A DNA stretch of 64,000 bases from Candidatus Rokuibacteriota bacterium. GTDB lineage: Bacteria; Methylomirabilota; Methylomirabilia; Rokubacteriales; CSP1-6. The notes under the pieces are model-generated. The model did no database searches. It saw nothing but the letters and a program-made list of their open reading frames with translations, and was not told the origin of the DNA. A program made the translations under genes and the position numbers. The first letter of the stretch is position 1. Every line of letters starts with the position of its first letter. Below are positions 14,428 to 23,747 of the stretch, in pieces. The DNA lies in assembly GCA_003220535.1 (NCBI GenBank), contig QHSU01000084.1, positions 8,941-72,940 of the forward strand, given 5' to 3'.

Positions 14428-15477
14428 ATGCGACGTCGCACGTTCCTCAAGGGCTTCGCTGCCACTGCAACGGCGGCGTTCGCCGGACCGCTGGTCGTCA
14501 CCGACCGCACGATCGCACAAACGCGCACGATCTACGTCAACACGTGGGGCGGCAGCTGGACGGCCGCGGAGGAAGTGGCCTTCTTCAAGCCGTTCACCGA
14601 GCAGACGGGCATCCGCGTGCGCACGGTCGCTCCGGTGTCCTACGCCAAGCTGAAGGCTCAGGTGCAGAGCGGCAACTACGAATGGGACATCACGTCGATT
14701 ACCCAGGCCGACCTCCTCCGCGCCGAACGCGAGGGCCTGGTGGAGCCGGTGGACTGGACGGTCGTGAAGAAGGAGAAGCTGTTCCCGGACGCCGTGTACG
14801 CCAACGGCCTCGCATACTGCGCGCTCGGCACGAACCTCGCCTACCGCAGGGACAAGTTCCCGCAGGGCGGACCGAAGAGCTGGGCCGACTTCTGGGACGT
14901 CAAGAAGTTCCCTGGCAATCGCGCGATGCTCAACAACGCGGTGCGCACGGTGCAATTTGCGCTCGTCGCGGACGGCGTGCCCGTCGACAAGGTGTTCCCG
15001 CTGGACGTCGACCGCGCCTTCCGCAAGCTCGACCAGATCAAGCCGCACATCAAGGTCTGGTGGACGCAGGGCAACCAGTCGCAGCAGCTTCTCCGCGACG
15101 GTGAAGTGGACATGATCGTGATGTGGAACGCGCGCGCCAGCGAGCTGCAGCAGCAGGGCCATCCCGTTGAGCTTGTGTGGCCCGGCGCCACGATCACGAC
15201 GACCATGTGGGGCGTGGCGAAGGGCGCGTCGAACCGGAAACCAGCCTGGGAATTTCTCCAATTCGCCGTCCAGCCGAAGCCGCAGGCCGACTTCGCGAAC
15301 AAGCTGTACTACGGCCCGACGAACCCCGAAGCGTTCAAGTACATCTCACCCGAGGTGTCGCGACAGCTCCCCACGTACCCCGAGAACGTCAAGGTCGCGA
15401 TCAAACCGGACACCGTCGCCGAGGCGGACCAGACCGCCAAGATCCAGGAACGCTTCACACAGTGGCTGGCGAGCTGA
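14428..15477 (+). CDS. Spermidine/putrescine-type ABC transporter substrate-binding protein
   Basis: A 349-residue periplasmic binding protein (PotD/PotF-like, SBP_bac family). It begins with a Tat-type signal (RRRTFLKGFAATATAAFAG) and the mature part starts TIYVNTWGGSWTAAEEVAFF. Further family marks are WDITSITQADLL, LGTNLAYRRDKFP, and KSWADFWDVKKFPG. A good ribosome-binding site (GGAGG) precedes ATG 14428. Two permeases follow with overlap, and the ATPase comes after an inserted acyl-CoA synthetase gene. Ligand is likely a polyamine or a related cation, but the neighbouring CoA ligase could point to a carboxylate instead. Confidence 0.9.
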   Translation: MRRRTFLKGFAATATAAFAGPLVVTDRTIAQTRTIYVNTWGGSWTAAEEVAFFKPFTEQTGIRVRTVAPVSYAKLKAQVQSGNYEWDITSITQADLLRAEREGLVEPVDWTVVKKEKLFPDAVYANGLAYCALGTNLAYRRDKFPQGGPKSWADFWDVKKFPGNRAMLNNAVRTVQFALVADGVPVDKVFPLDVDRAFRKLDQIKPHIKVWWTQGNQSQQLLRDGEVDMIVMWNARASELQQQGHPVELVWPGATITTTMWGVAKGASNRKPAWEFLQFAVQPKPQADFANKLYYGPTNPEAFKYISPEVSRQLPTYPENVKVAIKPDTVAEADQTAKIQERFTQWLAS

Positions 15478-16337
15478 GCGGCGCCGCGCTCCGTCCCGAA
15501 ACCGCCGTTCGCGGCGCGAGCAGGAACGCGACCGCGTGGCTCCTGATCGCACCGTCCTGCCTCGCGCTCGTGCTCCTGTTCGTGGTGCCGGTCGCCTACG
15601 TGCTGCTACTGAGCGTCACCGATCCCCGGCTATCGCTCGCGCACTATCAGCGCATCGTCACGGTGCCCGTCTACACACGCGTGATGGTCAACACGTTCGT
15701 GACCTCGCTGATCGTCACCGCGCTCTGCCTCGTCATCGGCTATCCGATCGCGTACGTGATGGCGCGGCGAGCCGACTGGGTGTCAACCCTGGTGCTCACG
15801 GTCGTCGCGATGAGCTTCTGGACTGGCTTCCTGGTCCGCACCTACGCGTGGCTCGTGATCCTCGGCAGCAAAGGGCCCGTGGCGGCGGCATACGGCGCGC
15901 TCGGGCTCGGCAAATCGCCACAACTCCTCTTCAGCACGTTTAGCTCGACCTTGGGGATGACACACATCCTGCTGCCGTACATGGTCCTGGCACTCTACGC
16001 GGCGATGAAGAAGATCGATGCGAACCACCTGAAGGCTGCGGCAAGTCTCGGCGCGCGTCCCGCAGCGGCGTTCCGCGAGGTGTTCCTGCCGTTGAGCCTG
16101 CCCGGCGTCGTCAACGGCAGCCTGCTCGTGTTCGTCACGTGCCTCGGCTTTTTCGTGACGCCGGTGCTGCTGGGCACGCCGCGTGACATGATGATCTCGC
16201 AGCTCATCAACCAGCAGATCGAGGAGTTGCTCGCGTTTGGCTTCGCCTCGGCCGTCGCCGTAGTGCTCCTCATCGCGACATGCGCCGTCCTCGCGATCTA
16301 CAACCACTACGCCGGCCTTGACCGGCTTTGGGGCTGA
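15462..16337 (+). CDS. ABC transporter permease (PotB-like)
   Basis: A 291-residue inner-membrane permease with six helices. It starts at GTG 15462, overlapping the binding-protein stop by 16 bases, so the two are translationally coupled. It carries the EAA loop for ATPase docking (LKAAASLGARPAAAFREVFLPLSLPGV), and an early SFWTGFLVRTYAWLVIL typical of PotB. The partner permease starts 7 bases after its stop. Substrate specificity follows that of the binding protein; nothing in the permease itself identifies it. Confidence 0.9.
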   Translation: MAGELSGAALRPETAVRGASRNATAWLLIAPSCLALVLLFVVPVAYVLLLSVTDPRLSLAHYQRIVTVPVYTRVMVNTFVTSLIVTALCLVIGYPIAYVMARRADWVSTLVLTVVAMSFWTGFLVRTYAWLVILGSKGPVAAAYGALGLGKSPQLLFSTFSSTLGMTHILLPYMVLALYAAMKKIDANHLKAAASLGARPAAAFREVFLPLSLPGVVNGSLLVFVTCLGFFVTPVLLGTPRDMMISQLINQQIEELLAFGFASAVAVVLLIATCAVLAIYNHYAGLDRLWG

Positions 16338-16344
16338 GCGCGCG

Positions 16345-17115
16345 ATGCTGCCGGTCATCCTCGCGGCCCTCGGCGTGCTCTTCCTGCTGGCGCCGATTCT
16401 CGTCGTCGTGCCGATGTCCTTCAGCACGGCGATCTCGTTCGCGTTCCCACCGCCGGGATACTGGCTTGGCTATTACGCAAAGTATTTCACCAGCGAGGAA
16501 TGGCTCGAGCCCACCCTGAACAGTTTCGTCATCGCGTTCGGCGCGATGACGTTCACGATGCTGCTCGTCGTGCCCGCTGCCTTCGGCTACGTCCGCTACC
16601 GGTTCCGCGGCAAGACGCTTGTGAATCTGCTGATCATGGCACCTCTCATCGTGCCGCATGTCGTCAGCGCGCTCGCATACTATGGGTTCCTCGGAAGGGC
16701 GAAGCTCACGGGCACGCTTCTCGGCGTGATGGTCGCGCACGGGATGCTCGCGGTGCCCGTCGCCTTCCTGGTCATCTCCGCTACGCTCAAGGGCTTCGAT
16801 CAGAACTTGGAGCGGGCGGCCATGAGCTCGGGCGCCGGTCCCTTCCGGACGTTCGTGCACGTCACCCTGCCAGTGTTGCGGCCGGGCATGCTCGTCGGCG
16901 CGCTGTTCGCGTTTCTCTCATCGTTCAACGAGGCGGTCGTGTCGATCTTCATCGGCGGCCGCGGCGCCGTCACGCTTCCCAAGAAGATGTACGAATCGAT
17001 CCGTCTCGAATCCGATCCCGTCATCGCCGTCGTGTCGACGCTGCTCGTTAGCGCCGTCCTCCTCGGCGTGCTGATCGCGATGTTCCTGCGCAGAAGGAGC
17101 ACCCATGTCGCTTGA
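16345..17115 (+). CDS. ABC transporter permease (PotC-like)
   Basis: A 256-residue six-helix permease from ATG 16345 (a TTG at 16318 is possible but would overlap the previous gene more). The N-terminus MLPVILAALGVLFLLAPILV is the first helix, and the EAA loop reads LERAAMSSGAGPFRTFVHVTLPVLRPG. SFNEAVVSIFIGG near the end is characteristic of PotC-type permeases. Its last 11 bases overlap the acyl-CoA synthetase gene. Together with the PotB-like protein it forms the membrane channel. Confidence 0.9.
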   Translation: MLPVILAALGVLFLLAPILVVVPMSFSTAISFAFPPPGYWLGYYAKYFTSEEWLEPTLNSFVIAFGAMTFTMLLVVPAAFGYVRYRFRGKTLVNLLIMAPLIVPHVVSALAYYGFLGRAKLTGTLLGVMVAHGMLAVPVAFLVISATLKGFDQNLERAAMSSGAGPFRTFVHVTLPVLRPGMLVGALFAFLSSFNEAVVSIFIGGRGAVTLPKKMYESIRLESDPVIAVVSTLLVSAVLLGVLIAMFLRRRSTHVA

Positions 17116-19216
17116 TCGGCTGCTGCGTCCCCGTTCGATCGCGATCGTTGGCGCCTCCGAGCGCCCGTCGGTCGGCCGGACCCTCGTCGAAGCGCTCGAC
17201 GGCATCGGCTTTCGCGGCGAGATCTATCCGATCAATCCGAAGTACGAGAGCCTGCTCGGCCGGCGCTGCTACCCCTCGGTGGCCGACCTGCCGCGCGCCG
17301 TCGACGTGCTGGCGTTCTGCGTGAATCACGCCCGCGTGCTCGAGCACATGCGGCCCGCCGCCGATCGCGGCGTCGGCGCGGCCGTGGTCTTCGACGGGGG
17401 GTTCGCGGAAGCGGATGCGGACGGCCGGGCGCGGCAGGATGCGATCGCGGCGATCTGCCGCGAGGCATCGATGGTGCTGTGCGGACCGAACTGCATGGGT
17501 GTGATCAGCCCGCACGTGCCGAGCCTCGTTTATATCCAGGCGCTGCACGATCCGACGCGGCTCGCCGGCAACGTGGGGCTGATTTCGCAGAGCGGATCGA
17601 TCTGCATCGGCCTGCTGACCGATTGCCGGCGCTTCGGCTGGAGCCAGGTGATCTCGTCCGGCAACGAGGCGGTCGTTGCAGCCGTCGACTTCCTCGAGTA
17701 CCTCGTCGACGACCCTGCGACGCGCGTGATCGCGATGTTCCTAGAGACGGTGCGCGAGCCGGAACGGTTCGTGGCCGCGCTCGATCGTGCGGCCGACCGC
17801 GGCAAGCCCGTCGTCGTGCTCAAGGTCGGGCGCAGCGACCGGACCCGCCGCGCGATCAGCACTCACACCGGCGGCCTCGCCGGCGAGGCACGCGTCTTCT
17901 CGGCGATGCTGCGGGCGCATCGCACCATCGAGGTTGCTGACATGGACGAGCTGACGGAAGTGATCGCGGCCTGCCAGGCCGAGCGCTGGCCGCGCGGCCG
18001 GCGCCTCGCGGTCATGACGGCGTCGGGTGGGCAGGCGGAGTTGATCCTCGACCTCGCCGGCACGGCGAACCTTCAGCTCCCGCCGTTGGCACCCGCCTCG
18101 CGCGCGGAGGTCGAGCGCGTCATCGGGCGCATCACCGGTGACGGCAACCCGCTGGACGCGTGGGGCAACGGCGACTTCGCGAAGAACTTCCCGCACGGTC
18201 TTCACGTGCTGGGAAGCGATCCCGGCTATGACGCCGTCGCGTTCTGCACCGACGGCTTCGACGACCAGCCGATGGGCTCGCCCGCGCGGGCGTTGGACTA
18301 CGGCAAGGCCCTCATGGAGGGCGCGCAGCAGTCGGCTAAGCCGTTCTATCTGATGACGACGCGCTCGGGCGTCTTCAGACGCGACGTCGTGGCGTTCCTG
18401 CGCGAGCACGGAATCGCGGTCATCGGCGGCACGCGCGCGGGCCTCGGGGCGGTGGATCGGCTTGCGCGCTGGAGCGAGCCGCTCGCGGCGCCGCGCCTCT
18501 CGCGCGGCGGGGGAGGCGGGATCCAGGCGATGCAGACAGGTCGCGCGCGGCCGACCATCCACGAGCACGACGCCAAGCGCCTGCTCGCGGCGGTGGGCGT
18601 GTCTGTCGTACGCGAGCAGGTCGTCACATCGCTCGATGACGCGCGCGACTCAGCGAAGACCATCGGCTACCCTGTCGCGCTGAAGGTCGTGTCCGACGCG
18701 ATCCCGCACCGGTCGGATGTCGGTCTCGTCGCGGTCGGACTCCGCGACGAGAGCGAGCTGGGCGTCACATGGGATCGGCTCTCCCGTCGCGTGGAGGATC
18801 TCGGCCGGCGGAGCGACGTCGCCGGGTTCCTGATCCAGGAGATGGCGCACGGGATCCTCGAGGTCTTCGCCGGTGTCCGTCGCGACCCCGACTTCGGCCT
18901 CGTCCTGGCGTTCGGCGCCGGGGGCGTGCTGATCGAGGCGCTGGACGACGTGGCGCTGCGCCCGCTGCCGCTGCGCGTCGGCGACGCGGAGGGGATGATC
19001 GCCGAGACTCGGGTCGCGACCCTGCTCGGTGGCTTTCGCGGTCGCCCGCCCGGCGACGTCGGCGCGCTCGCCCGAGCACTCGAGGCGATCGGCGACCTCG
19101 CGTGGGCCGAGCGCGAGAGTCTGGCAGAGCTCGACGTGAACCCGATCGTGGCGAGGGAGACGGGCGCGGGCTGCGTCGTCGTGGACGCGCTCATCGTGCC
19201 GCGCGCCGGAGCCTGA
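17105..19216 (+). CDS. NDP-forming acyl-CoA synthetase (acetate-CoA ligase family)
   Basis: A 703-residue fusion of alpha and beta subunits of ADP-forming acyl-CoA synthetase. Residues about 1-130 are the CoA-binding Rossmann domain (IAIVGASERPSVG), then the CoA-ligase domains with LISQSGSICIGLL and ISTHTGGLAGE, whose His is the phosphorylated residue in this family. From about 475 comes an ATP-grasp module (HEHDAKRLLAAVGV, YPVALKVVSDAIPHRSDVG, LAELDVNPIV). It would turn a carboxylic acid, ATP and CoA into acyl-CoA, ADP and phosphate, or the reverse. Its place between permease and ATPase genes suggests it activates the imported substrate or a product of it; this is inference. Confidence 0.9.
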   Translation: MSLDRLLRPRSIAIVGASERPSVGRTLVEALDGIGFRGEIYPINPKYESLLGRRCYPSVADLPRAVDVLAFCVNHARVLEHMRPAADRGVGAAVVFDGGFAEADADGRARQDAIAAICREASMVLCGPNCMGVISPHVPSLVYIQALHDPTRLAGNVGLISQSGSICIGLLTDCRRFGWSQVISSGNEAVVAAVDFLEYLVDDPATRVIAMFLETVREPERFVAALDRAADRGKPVVVLKVGRSDRTRRAISTHTGGLAGEARVFSAMLRAHRTIEVADMDELTEVIAACQAERWPRGRRLAVMTASGGQAELILDLAGTANLQLPPLAPASRAEVERVIGRITGDGNPLDAWGNGDFAKNFPHGLHVLGSDPGYDAVAFCTDGFDDQPMGSPARALDYGKALMEGAQQSAKPFYLMTTRSGVFRRDVVAFLREHGIAVIGGTRAGLGAVDRLARWSEPLAAPRLSRGGGGGIQAMQTGRARPTIHEHDAKRLLAAVGVSVVREQVVTSLDDARDSAKTIGYPVALKVVSDAIPHRSDVGLVAVGLRDESELGVTWDRLSRRVEDLGRRSDVAGFLIQEMAHGILEVFAGVRRDPDFGLVLAFGAGGVLIEALDDVALRPLPLRVGDAEGMIAETRVATLLGGFRGRPPGDVGALARALEAIGDLAWAERESLAELDVNPIVARETGAGCVVVDALIVPRAGA

Positions 19217-19218
19217 CA

Positions 19219-20289
19219 CTGGCATATCTGAAGCTCGACCGTCTCGTGAAGTCCTACGACGGCCGCGTCAACGCCGTCGATGGGATCAGCCTCGAGATCG
19301 AGAAGGGCGAGTTCCTCACACTGCTCGGCCCGAGCGGCTCGGGGAAGACGACGACGCTGATGATGATCGCGGGCTTCGAGGAGCCCACCAGCGGCGCCAT
19401 CGAGCTCGGCGGCGAGGATCTGACGCGCCGCAAGCCATACGAGCGCAACATCGGCGTCGTCTTCCAGAACTACGCGCTGTTCCCCCACATGACGGTCGGG
19501 CGCAACGTCGCCTTTCCGCTGCGCATGCGCGCGTTTCCGCGCGCGCAGCAGGCTGAGCGCGTGCGCGAAATCCTCGACCTTGTCGGGCTGCGCCGGTTCG
19601 TCGACAAGCATCCGCGCGAGCTCTCCGGCGGCCAGCAGCAGCGCGTCGCGCTCGCGCGGGGCCTCGTCTTCAACCCTGACGTGCTCCTGCTGGACGAGCC
19701 GCTCGGAGCGCTCGACAAGAAACTGCGCGAGCAGATGCAGGTCGAGCTCAAGCGCATCCACCGCGAGGTGGGCATCACAATGGTGTACGTGACTCACGAC
19801 CAGACCGAGGCGATGACGATGTCCGACCGTATCGCGGTCTTCAGCCACGGCACGCTCGAGCAGACGGCGCCGCCGCTCGAGGTGTATCACCGGCCGCGCA
19901 CCCGATTCGTGGGCGAGTTCATCGGCGACAGCAACTTCTTCACCGGTCACGTCGACTCCGGCGCGCCGGGGCGCGTCGAGCTCGATGGGCTCGGGCCGAT
20001 CGAGGCGGATGCCGACGCCTGCAAGCGCCTCGCGGGCGCGCCCGTCGACGTGCTCGTGCGTCCCGAGCGTCTTGAGCTGATCGGCGACGGCGCGATGCTT
20101 CCGAACCGCCTGTCGATCACGATTGGCGTCATCGTCAATTACGGCGACAGCGTACTCATCATCGGCGACGCCGGACGTCAGCGCGTACGCATCCGTATCG
20201 CGGGCGCGCAGCCTGACGCGGTCCGCGAGGGCGCGACTGTCGTCGCCGGCTGGAGGCCGGGCGACGAGCATCTGATTGCGCGGTCATGA
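19219..20289 (+). CDS. ABC transporter ATPase (PotA-like)
   Basis: About 356 residues: Walker A GPSGSGKT, Q-loop VVFQNYALFPHMTVG, signature LSGGQQQR, Walker B LLLDEP, D-loop and switch VTHDQTEAM. A C-terminal TOBE domain follows (VDVLVRPERLELI ... VAGWRPGDEHLI). It energises the permease pair upstream. There is no ATG near the N-terminus; translation probably starts at a CTG (19219 or 19228) or a GTG about 25 bases downstream, coupled to the acyl-CoA synthetase stop at 19216. The family match begins AYLKLDRLVKSYDG, so 19219 is used with uncertainty. Confidence 0.88.
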   Translation: MAYLKLDRLVKSYDGRVNAVDGISLEIEKGEFLTLLGPSGSGKTTTLMMIAGFEEPTSGAIELGGEDLTRRKPYERNIGVVFQNYALFPHMTVGRNVAFPLRMRAFPRAQQAERVREILDLVGLRRFVDKHPRELSGGQQQRVALARGLVFNPDVLLLDEPLGALDKKLREQMQVELKRIHREVGITMVYVTHDQTEAMTMSDRIAVFSHGTLEQTAPPLEVYHRPRTRFVGEFIGDSNFFTGHVDSGAPGRVELDGLGPIEADADACKRLAGAPVDVLVRPERLELIGDGAMLPNRLSITIGVIVNYGDSVLIIGDAGRQRVRIRIAGAQPDAVREGATVVAGWRPGDEHLIARS

Positions 20290-20313
20290 TCGGGACCGCC
20301 CGACGCATCGGCC

Positions 20314-20319
20314 TATAAT
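20314..20319 (+). promoter_or_regulatory. TATAAT -10-like box upstream of a decayed gene start
   Basis: TATAAT stands 11 bases before an ATG (20330) that opens a 16-codon peptide ending in TGA. No good -35 is seen. It appears to be the promoter of a gene whose body has been lost and replaced by the LivM tail. Confidence 0.35.
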
Positions 20320-20375
20320 GCACGCGCCATGAAGCTCACCATCCTGTGCGCGGCTCGACCACACGACGCGGATCG

Positions 20376-20600
20376 ATGACGCCGCTCTCGCACTGGGCGA
20401 ACCTCGATGGGTCGGGCACGCTCGTGGGCCCCGCCGTTGTGGCCGTCGTCATGAGCGTCGGCGTCGAGTCGCTGCGCTCCATCACGAGGCAGTACCTCTT
20501 CGTGGTCGGTGCCGTCACGTTGCTCGTCGTCGTGCCCGGCGGCCTCGGCGGAGTGCTCGGTCGGCTCGGCGGCCGCGGGCCGACGGAGGCGCCGTCGTGA
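20376..20600 (+). pseudogene. Branched-chain amino-acid ABC permease (LivM-type), C-terminal fragment
   Basis: The frame reads WANLDGSGTLVGPAVVAVVM, GVESLRSITRQYLFVVGAVT and LLVVVPGGLGGVLG. This is the end of LivM-type permeases (G-x-G-T-L-x-G-P ... R-x-Y-L-F-x-x-G). Only about 70 of some 320 residues remain. It ends 4 bases into the XDH large-subunit gene, so that gene's translation may still be coupled to this fragment. The 5' part, the LivH, LivG and LivF genes are all missing. Confidence 0.7.
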
Positions 20601-22960
20601 TCGGGCGGCCGCTCCCCCGCGTCGAGGATCCGCGCCTGCTCCGAGGCCACGGCGCCTACGTGACCGACATGGCCTTACCCGGCCTGCTCCATCTGGCCGT
20701 GCTGCGCAGTCCGCACGCGCATGCGCGCATTCGCAAGGCGGATCTCGGCGGCGCGGCGACGATGCGCGGCATCGTGGCCACGCTCGGAGCCGGCGACGTT
20801 CAGGCGCTCGGCGCGCTGCCGGTCCTCGCGGCGCCGCCCGGACAGCGGCAGACCGACTTCCCCGTCCTTCCGCACGACCGGGTTCGCTACGTCGGACAGC
20901 CGGTTGCGGCGGTGGTCGCCGAGAGCCGCTACGTCGCGCAGGACGCGCTCGAGCGGATGGTGATGGAGTACGAGCCGCTGCCCGTCGTGATGGATGTCGA
21001 GGCGGCGACGCGCGCTGACGCGCCGCGCCTCTACGACGAGTGGCCCGACAACGTCGTCGTGTCGCGGACGATCGGCAGCGGCGACCCGGACCGCGCGTTC
21101 GCGTCCGCGCACACGATCGTCGAGCAGACGTTCACGATGCCGCGACAGACGGCGGCGCCGCTCGAGGGGCGCGCCGTCTGCGCGTCCTTCGACGCGCGCA
21201 CCGGCGAGCTCACGCTCTGGGCGTCCAGCCAGGCGCCGCACCAGTACCGGACGGTCCTCGCCGGCGTGCTTGGGCTCGACGAGGATCGCATCCGCGTCAT
21301 CGTACCGGACGTGGGCGGCGGCTTCGGCGTGAAGCTGCACTACTATCCGGAGGAAGTGCTCGCGTGCGTCGCCGCGATGCGCCTCGGCCGTCCCGTGAAG
21401 TGGGTCGAGACGCGCAGCGAGCACTTCCTGGCCACCGTCCACGCGCGCGAGCAGCGCGTGCGCGCTCGAGCCGCCTTCGATGAGTGCGGGACGTTGCAGG
21501 CGCTCGACGTGCACGTCCGCGGCGACGTCGGCGCCCACCTGCACACCAAGGGCGCGGGGCCGATCTTCCTCGGCGGCGCCGTGTTGCCGGGCCCGTACGC
21601 CGTGCGCGACTTCCGGGCGCAGCTGGACGGCGTGGTCACGAACAAGGTGCCCTTCGGCGCCTATCGGGCCTTCGGCATGCAGCAGGCCGCGTTCGTGACC
21701 GAACGTCTGATGGACATCGCGGCGCGCCGGCTCGGGCTCGATCCCGCGGTTATCCGACGCCGCAACCTCGTGCCGCCGAGCGCGTTTCCTTACCGCAGCG
21801 CCGCCAACCTGCTCTACGACAGCGGCAACTACGAACGGGCGCTCGACCTCGCGCTCGCCACGGCGGACTACGCCGGCCTGCGCGCGATGCAGGCGCGCGC
21901 CCGCGCGCAGGGGCGGCTCGTCGGCATCGGCCTCGCTGCCTACGTCGAGGTCACGGGCATGGGGCCCTCGCGCCTCATGGCCGCGATGGGCAACCGCCAG
22001 GGCGGCTACGAGACGGCGATCGTGCGCATCGAGCCGTCCGGTCGCGCCACGGTTGCGACGGGCGTCGTGGAGATCGGCCAGGGCATACGGTCGTCGCTGG
22101 CGCAGGTAGCCGCCGCGGTGCTGACACTGCCCCCCGACCGCGTGCGCGTCGTCCTCGGCGACACCGCGCTGTGCCCGTACAGCGCGTACGGCACCGCGGA
22201 CAGCCGCGGCTCCGTCGTCGGGGGATCATCGGTGCTCGAGGCGTCGCGGATCGTACGCGCCAAGATCGTACGGCTCGCCGCGCACCTGCTCGAGGCGAGC
22301 CCGGACGACGTCGAGATGGAGGACGGTGTGTGCCGCATCCGCGGCGCGCCTGACCGCGCCGTTACCATCGCGGTCGTGGCGCGCGAGGCGTACCGCGGAC
22401 AGAACCTGCCTGCGGGCATCGATCCAGGGCTCGAGGCACGCTACACGTACCAACCGGACAACTGGACGTTCCCCTACGGCATCCACGTCGCGGCGGTGGA
22501 GATCGCGCGCCAGCTCGGCACTGTCACCCTGCTCGGCTACTGGGTCGCGCACGACTGCGGCACCGTCATCAACCCGTTGCTCGTGGACGGCCAGATCGCG
22601 GGCGGCGTCGCGCAGGGCATCGGAGGCGCGCTCATGGAAGAACTCGTCTACAACGAGCACGGACAGCTGCTGTCGGGAACGTTCATGGACTACGCCCTCC
22701 CAATCGCGAGCAGTGTGCCGCCGCTCGTCGTCGCTCACCTCGAGACGCCGTCGCCGCACACGCCGGGTGGCGTGAAGGGGATGGCGGAAGGCGGGACCAT
22801 CGGAGCACCCGCCGCGATCGCGAACGCGGTGGCCGATGCGCTCGCGTCGGCCGGTGTCGAGCCCGCCGAGATCCACTTCTATCCGCTCACCGCGCCGCGC
22901 CTCTTCGCGCTCCTCGAGCAGTACGAGCGCGCCGCGCGCCGTACGCGAGAGCCCGCATAG
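20597..22960 (+). CDS. Xanthine dehydrogenase-family molybdopterin-binding subunit
   Basis: A 787-residue molybdenum hydroxylase large subunit of normal length. It has the Ald_Xan_dh_C hammerhead at the N-terminus (GRPLPRVEDPRLLRGHGAYV), then VVPDVGGGFGVK-like VPDVGGGFGVKLHYY, and the substrate-loop motif GAYRAFGMQQA. EIGQGIRSSLAQVAA binds the pterin, and the catalytic Glu is in KGMAEGGTIGAPAAIANAV. The AYRAFG loop distinguishes it from form I CO dehydrogenase (which has a CSFR loop). The FAD and 2Fe-2S subunits that normally accompany it are not adjacent, so it must pair with genes elsewhere or be an orphan. Substrate unknown; N-heterocycle or aldehyde hydroxylation is the family role. Confidence 0.9.
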   Translation: MIGRPLPRVEDPRLLRGHGAYVTDMALPGLLHLAVLRSPHAHARIRKADLGGAATMRGIVATLGAGDVQALGALPVLAAPPGQRQTDFPVLPHDRVRYVGQPVAAVVAESRYVAQDALERMVMEYEPLPVVMDVEAATRADAPRLYDEWPDNVVVSRTIGSGDPDRAFASAHTIVEQTFTMPRQTAAPLEGRAVCASFDARTGELTLWASSQAPHQYRTVLAGVLGLDEDRIRVIVPDVGGGFGVKLHYYPEEVLACVAAMRLGRPVKWVETRSEHFLATVHAREQRVRARAAFDECGTLQALDVHVRGDVGAHLHTKGAGPIFLGGAVLPGPYAVRDFRAQLDGVVTNKVPFGAYRAFGMQQAAFVTERLMDIAARRLGLDPAVIRRRNLVPPSAFPYRSAANLLYDSGNYERALDLALATADYAGLRAMQARARAQGRLVGIGLAAYVEVTGMGPSRLMAAMGNRQGGYETAIVRIEPSGRATVATGVVEIGQGIRSSLAQVAAAVLTLPPDRVRVVLGDTALCPYSAYGTADSRGSVVGGSSVLEASRIVRAKIVRLAAHLLEASPDDVEMEDGVCRIRGAPDRAVTIAVVAREAYRGQNLPAGIDPGLEARYTYQPDNWTFPYGIHVAAVEIARQLGTVTLLGYWVAHDCGTVINPLLVDGQIAGGVAQGIGGALMEELVYNEHGQLLSGTFMDYALPIASSVPPLVVAHLETPSPHTPGGVKGMAEGGTIGAPAAIANAVADALASAGVEPAEIHFYPLTAPRLFALLEQYERAARRTREPA

Positions 22961-23275
22961 GCTGTCGAGGTGCACCGTGTCCCTGCTGAGCCCCAGGAGA
23001 TCTGCCAGCTCGGTCAGCGGCCTCTGGTGAGCGCGCACCACGAAGACCACGAGCTGCCGCATCGGGAGCAGGTCCAGCGGGTTCCCCGAAGACGCGTCGG
23101 CCGTGGGGCTCTCGGTGAGCTGATCCACGGCGCTCACGGGAGCCTCGTCAGGAGGGAAGCACAGGCGCCGCGAGGCGCCCGCGCTGTTTTCTGGCTGTTC
23201 TCAGCCAGCAGCGCGCTCCCACAGGCGCACCCATGCGCTTTGCTGTTCCTGGCTGTTTTACAGCGAAGCGGCGTC
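22961..23275. other. Gap with a possible helix-turn-helix remnant and hairpins
   Basis: On the minus strand about 23137 to 22970 reads NPLDLLPMRQLVVFVVRAHQ, then LTELADLLGLSRDTVHLD, which looks like the helix-turn-helix of a regulator but is cut by the XDH gene end. Between 23185 and 23265 the pieces TGGCTGTTCTCAGCCA and CTGGCTGTTTTACAGC form two small related hairpins. No complete gene is seen. Confidence 0.35.
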
Positions 23276-23518
23276 TCACGTGCCGTCGTCCTTCGTCCGG
23301 CCGAGGACGCCGGCAGTGAGGGCATCTGAGACGGCGCGGTAGGCGCTCGCGCGCGAGCATCCAGTTTGTCGCCGGATCGCGGCCACGAGCACGGGAATCG
23401 AGAGCTCTTCCGGGGGACACTCGCGAGCGATGCGTTCCGTCTCGGCCAACGTGGCCGTCTCAGCAGGCGCCGACCTGGAGCGGCCGCACCGTTCCCGCCG
23501 GCGGTCACGAAGCACCAC
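23276..23518 (-). CDS. Small helix-turn-helix-like protein, hypothetical
   Basis: An 80-residue protein. Residues about 25-80 read ETERIARECPPEELSIPVLV, then RRQTGCSRASAYRAVSDALT and AGVLGRTKDDGT, a pattern consistent with a winged helix of the kind found at the C-terminus of plasmid primase/helicase proteins. The first 20 residues are arginine-rich and may not be translated; a start further in is possible. No partner genes. It could be a real small DNA-binding protein or the tail of a lost mobile-element gene. Confidence 0.45.
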   Translation of the reverse strand: MVLRDRRRERCGRSRSAPAETATLAETERIARECPPEELSIPVLVAAIRRQTGCSRASAYRAVSDALTAGVLGRTKDDGT

Positions 23519-23747
23519 CTTTGTGCCGCCATCCGGACCCGATTTGTGACACGGCTCCAGTGAGGATTACCACGTCCGGATGAAATACTCGTGCGGCGTC
23601 CTGCTGGTGCGCGTCGTAGCGTTCGGCTAGACTCCCCGGCGGCCGTCCCACTCCGAGGTGCCCATGCGGCTGATCGCGCTCAGAGGCTGAGGCTCCTCAT
23701 TACGTTCGCCGCCATTTCTGGCTTCGCGGCGGTTCCTGAGTTGCGCG
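23519..23747. other. Gap with a decayed gene start
   Basis: At 23664 an ATG opens MRLIALRG followed by a stop, but the next frame continues LRLLITFAAISGFAAV, so this looks like the signal peptide of a lost periplasmic protein. Nothing else is seen. Confidence 0.3.
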
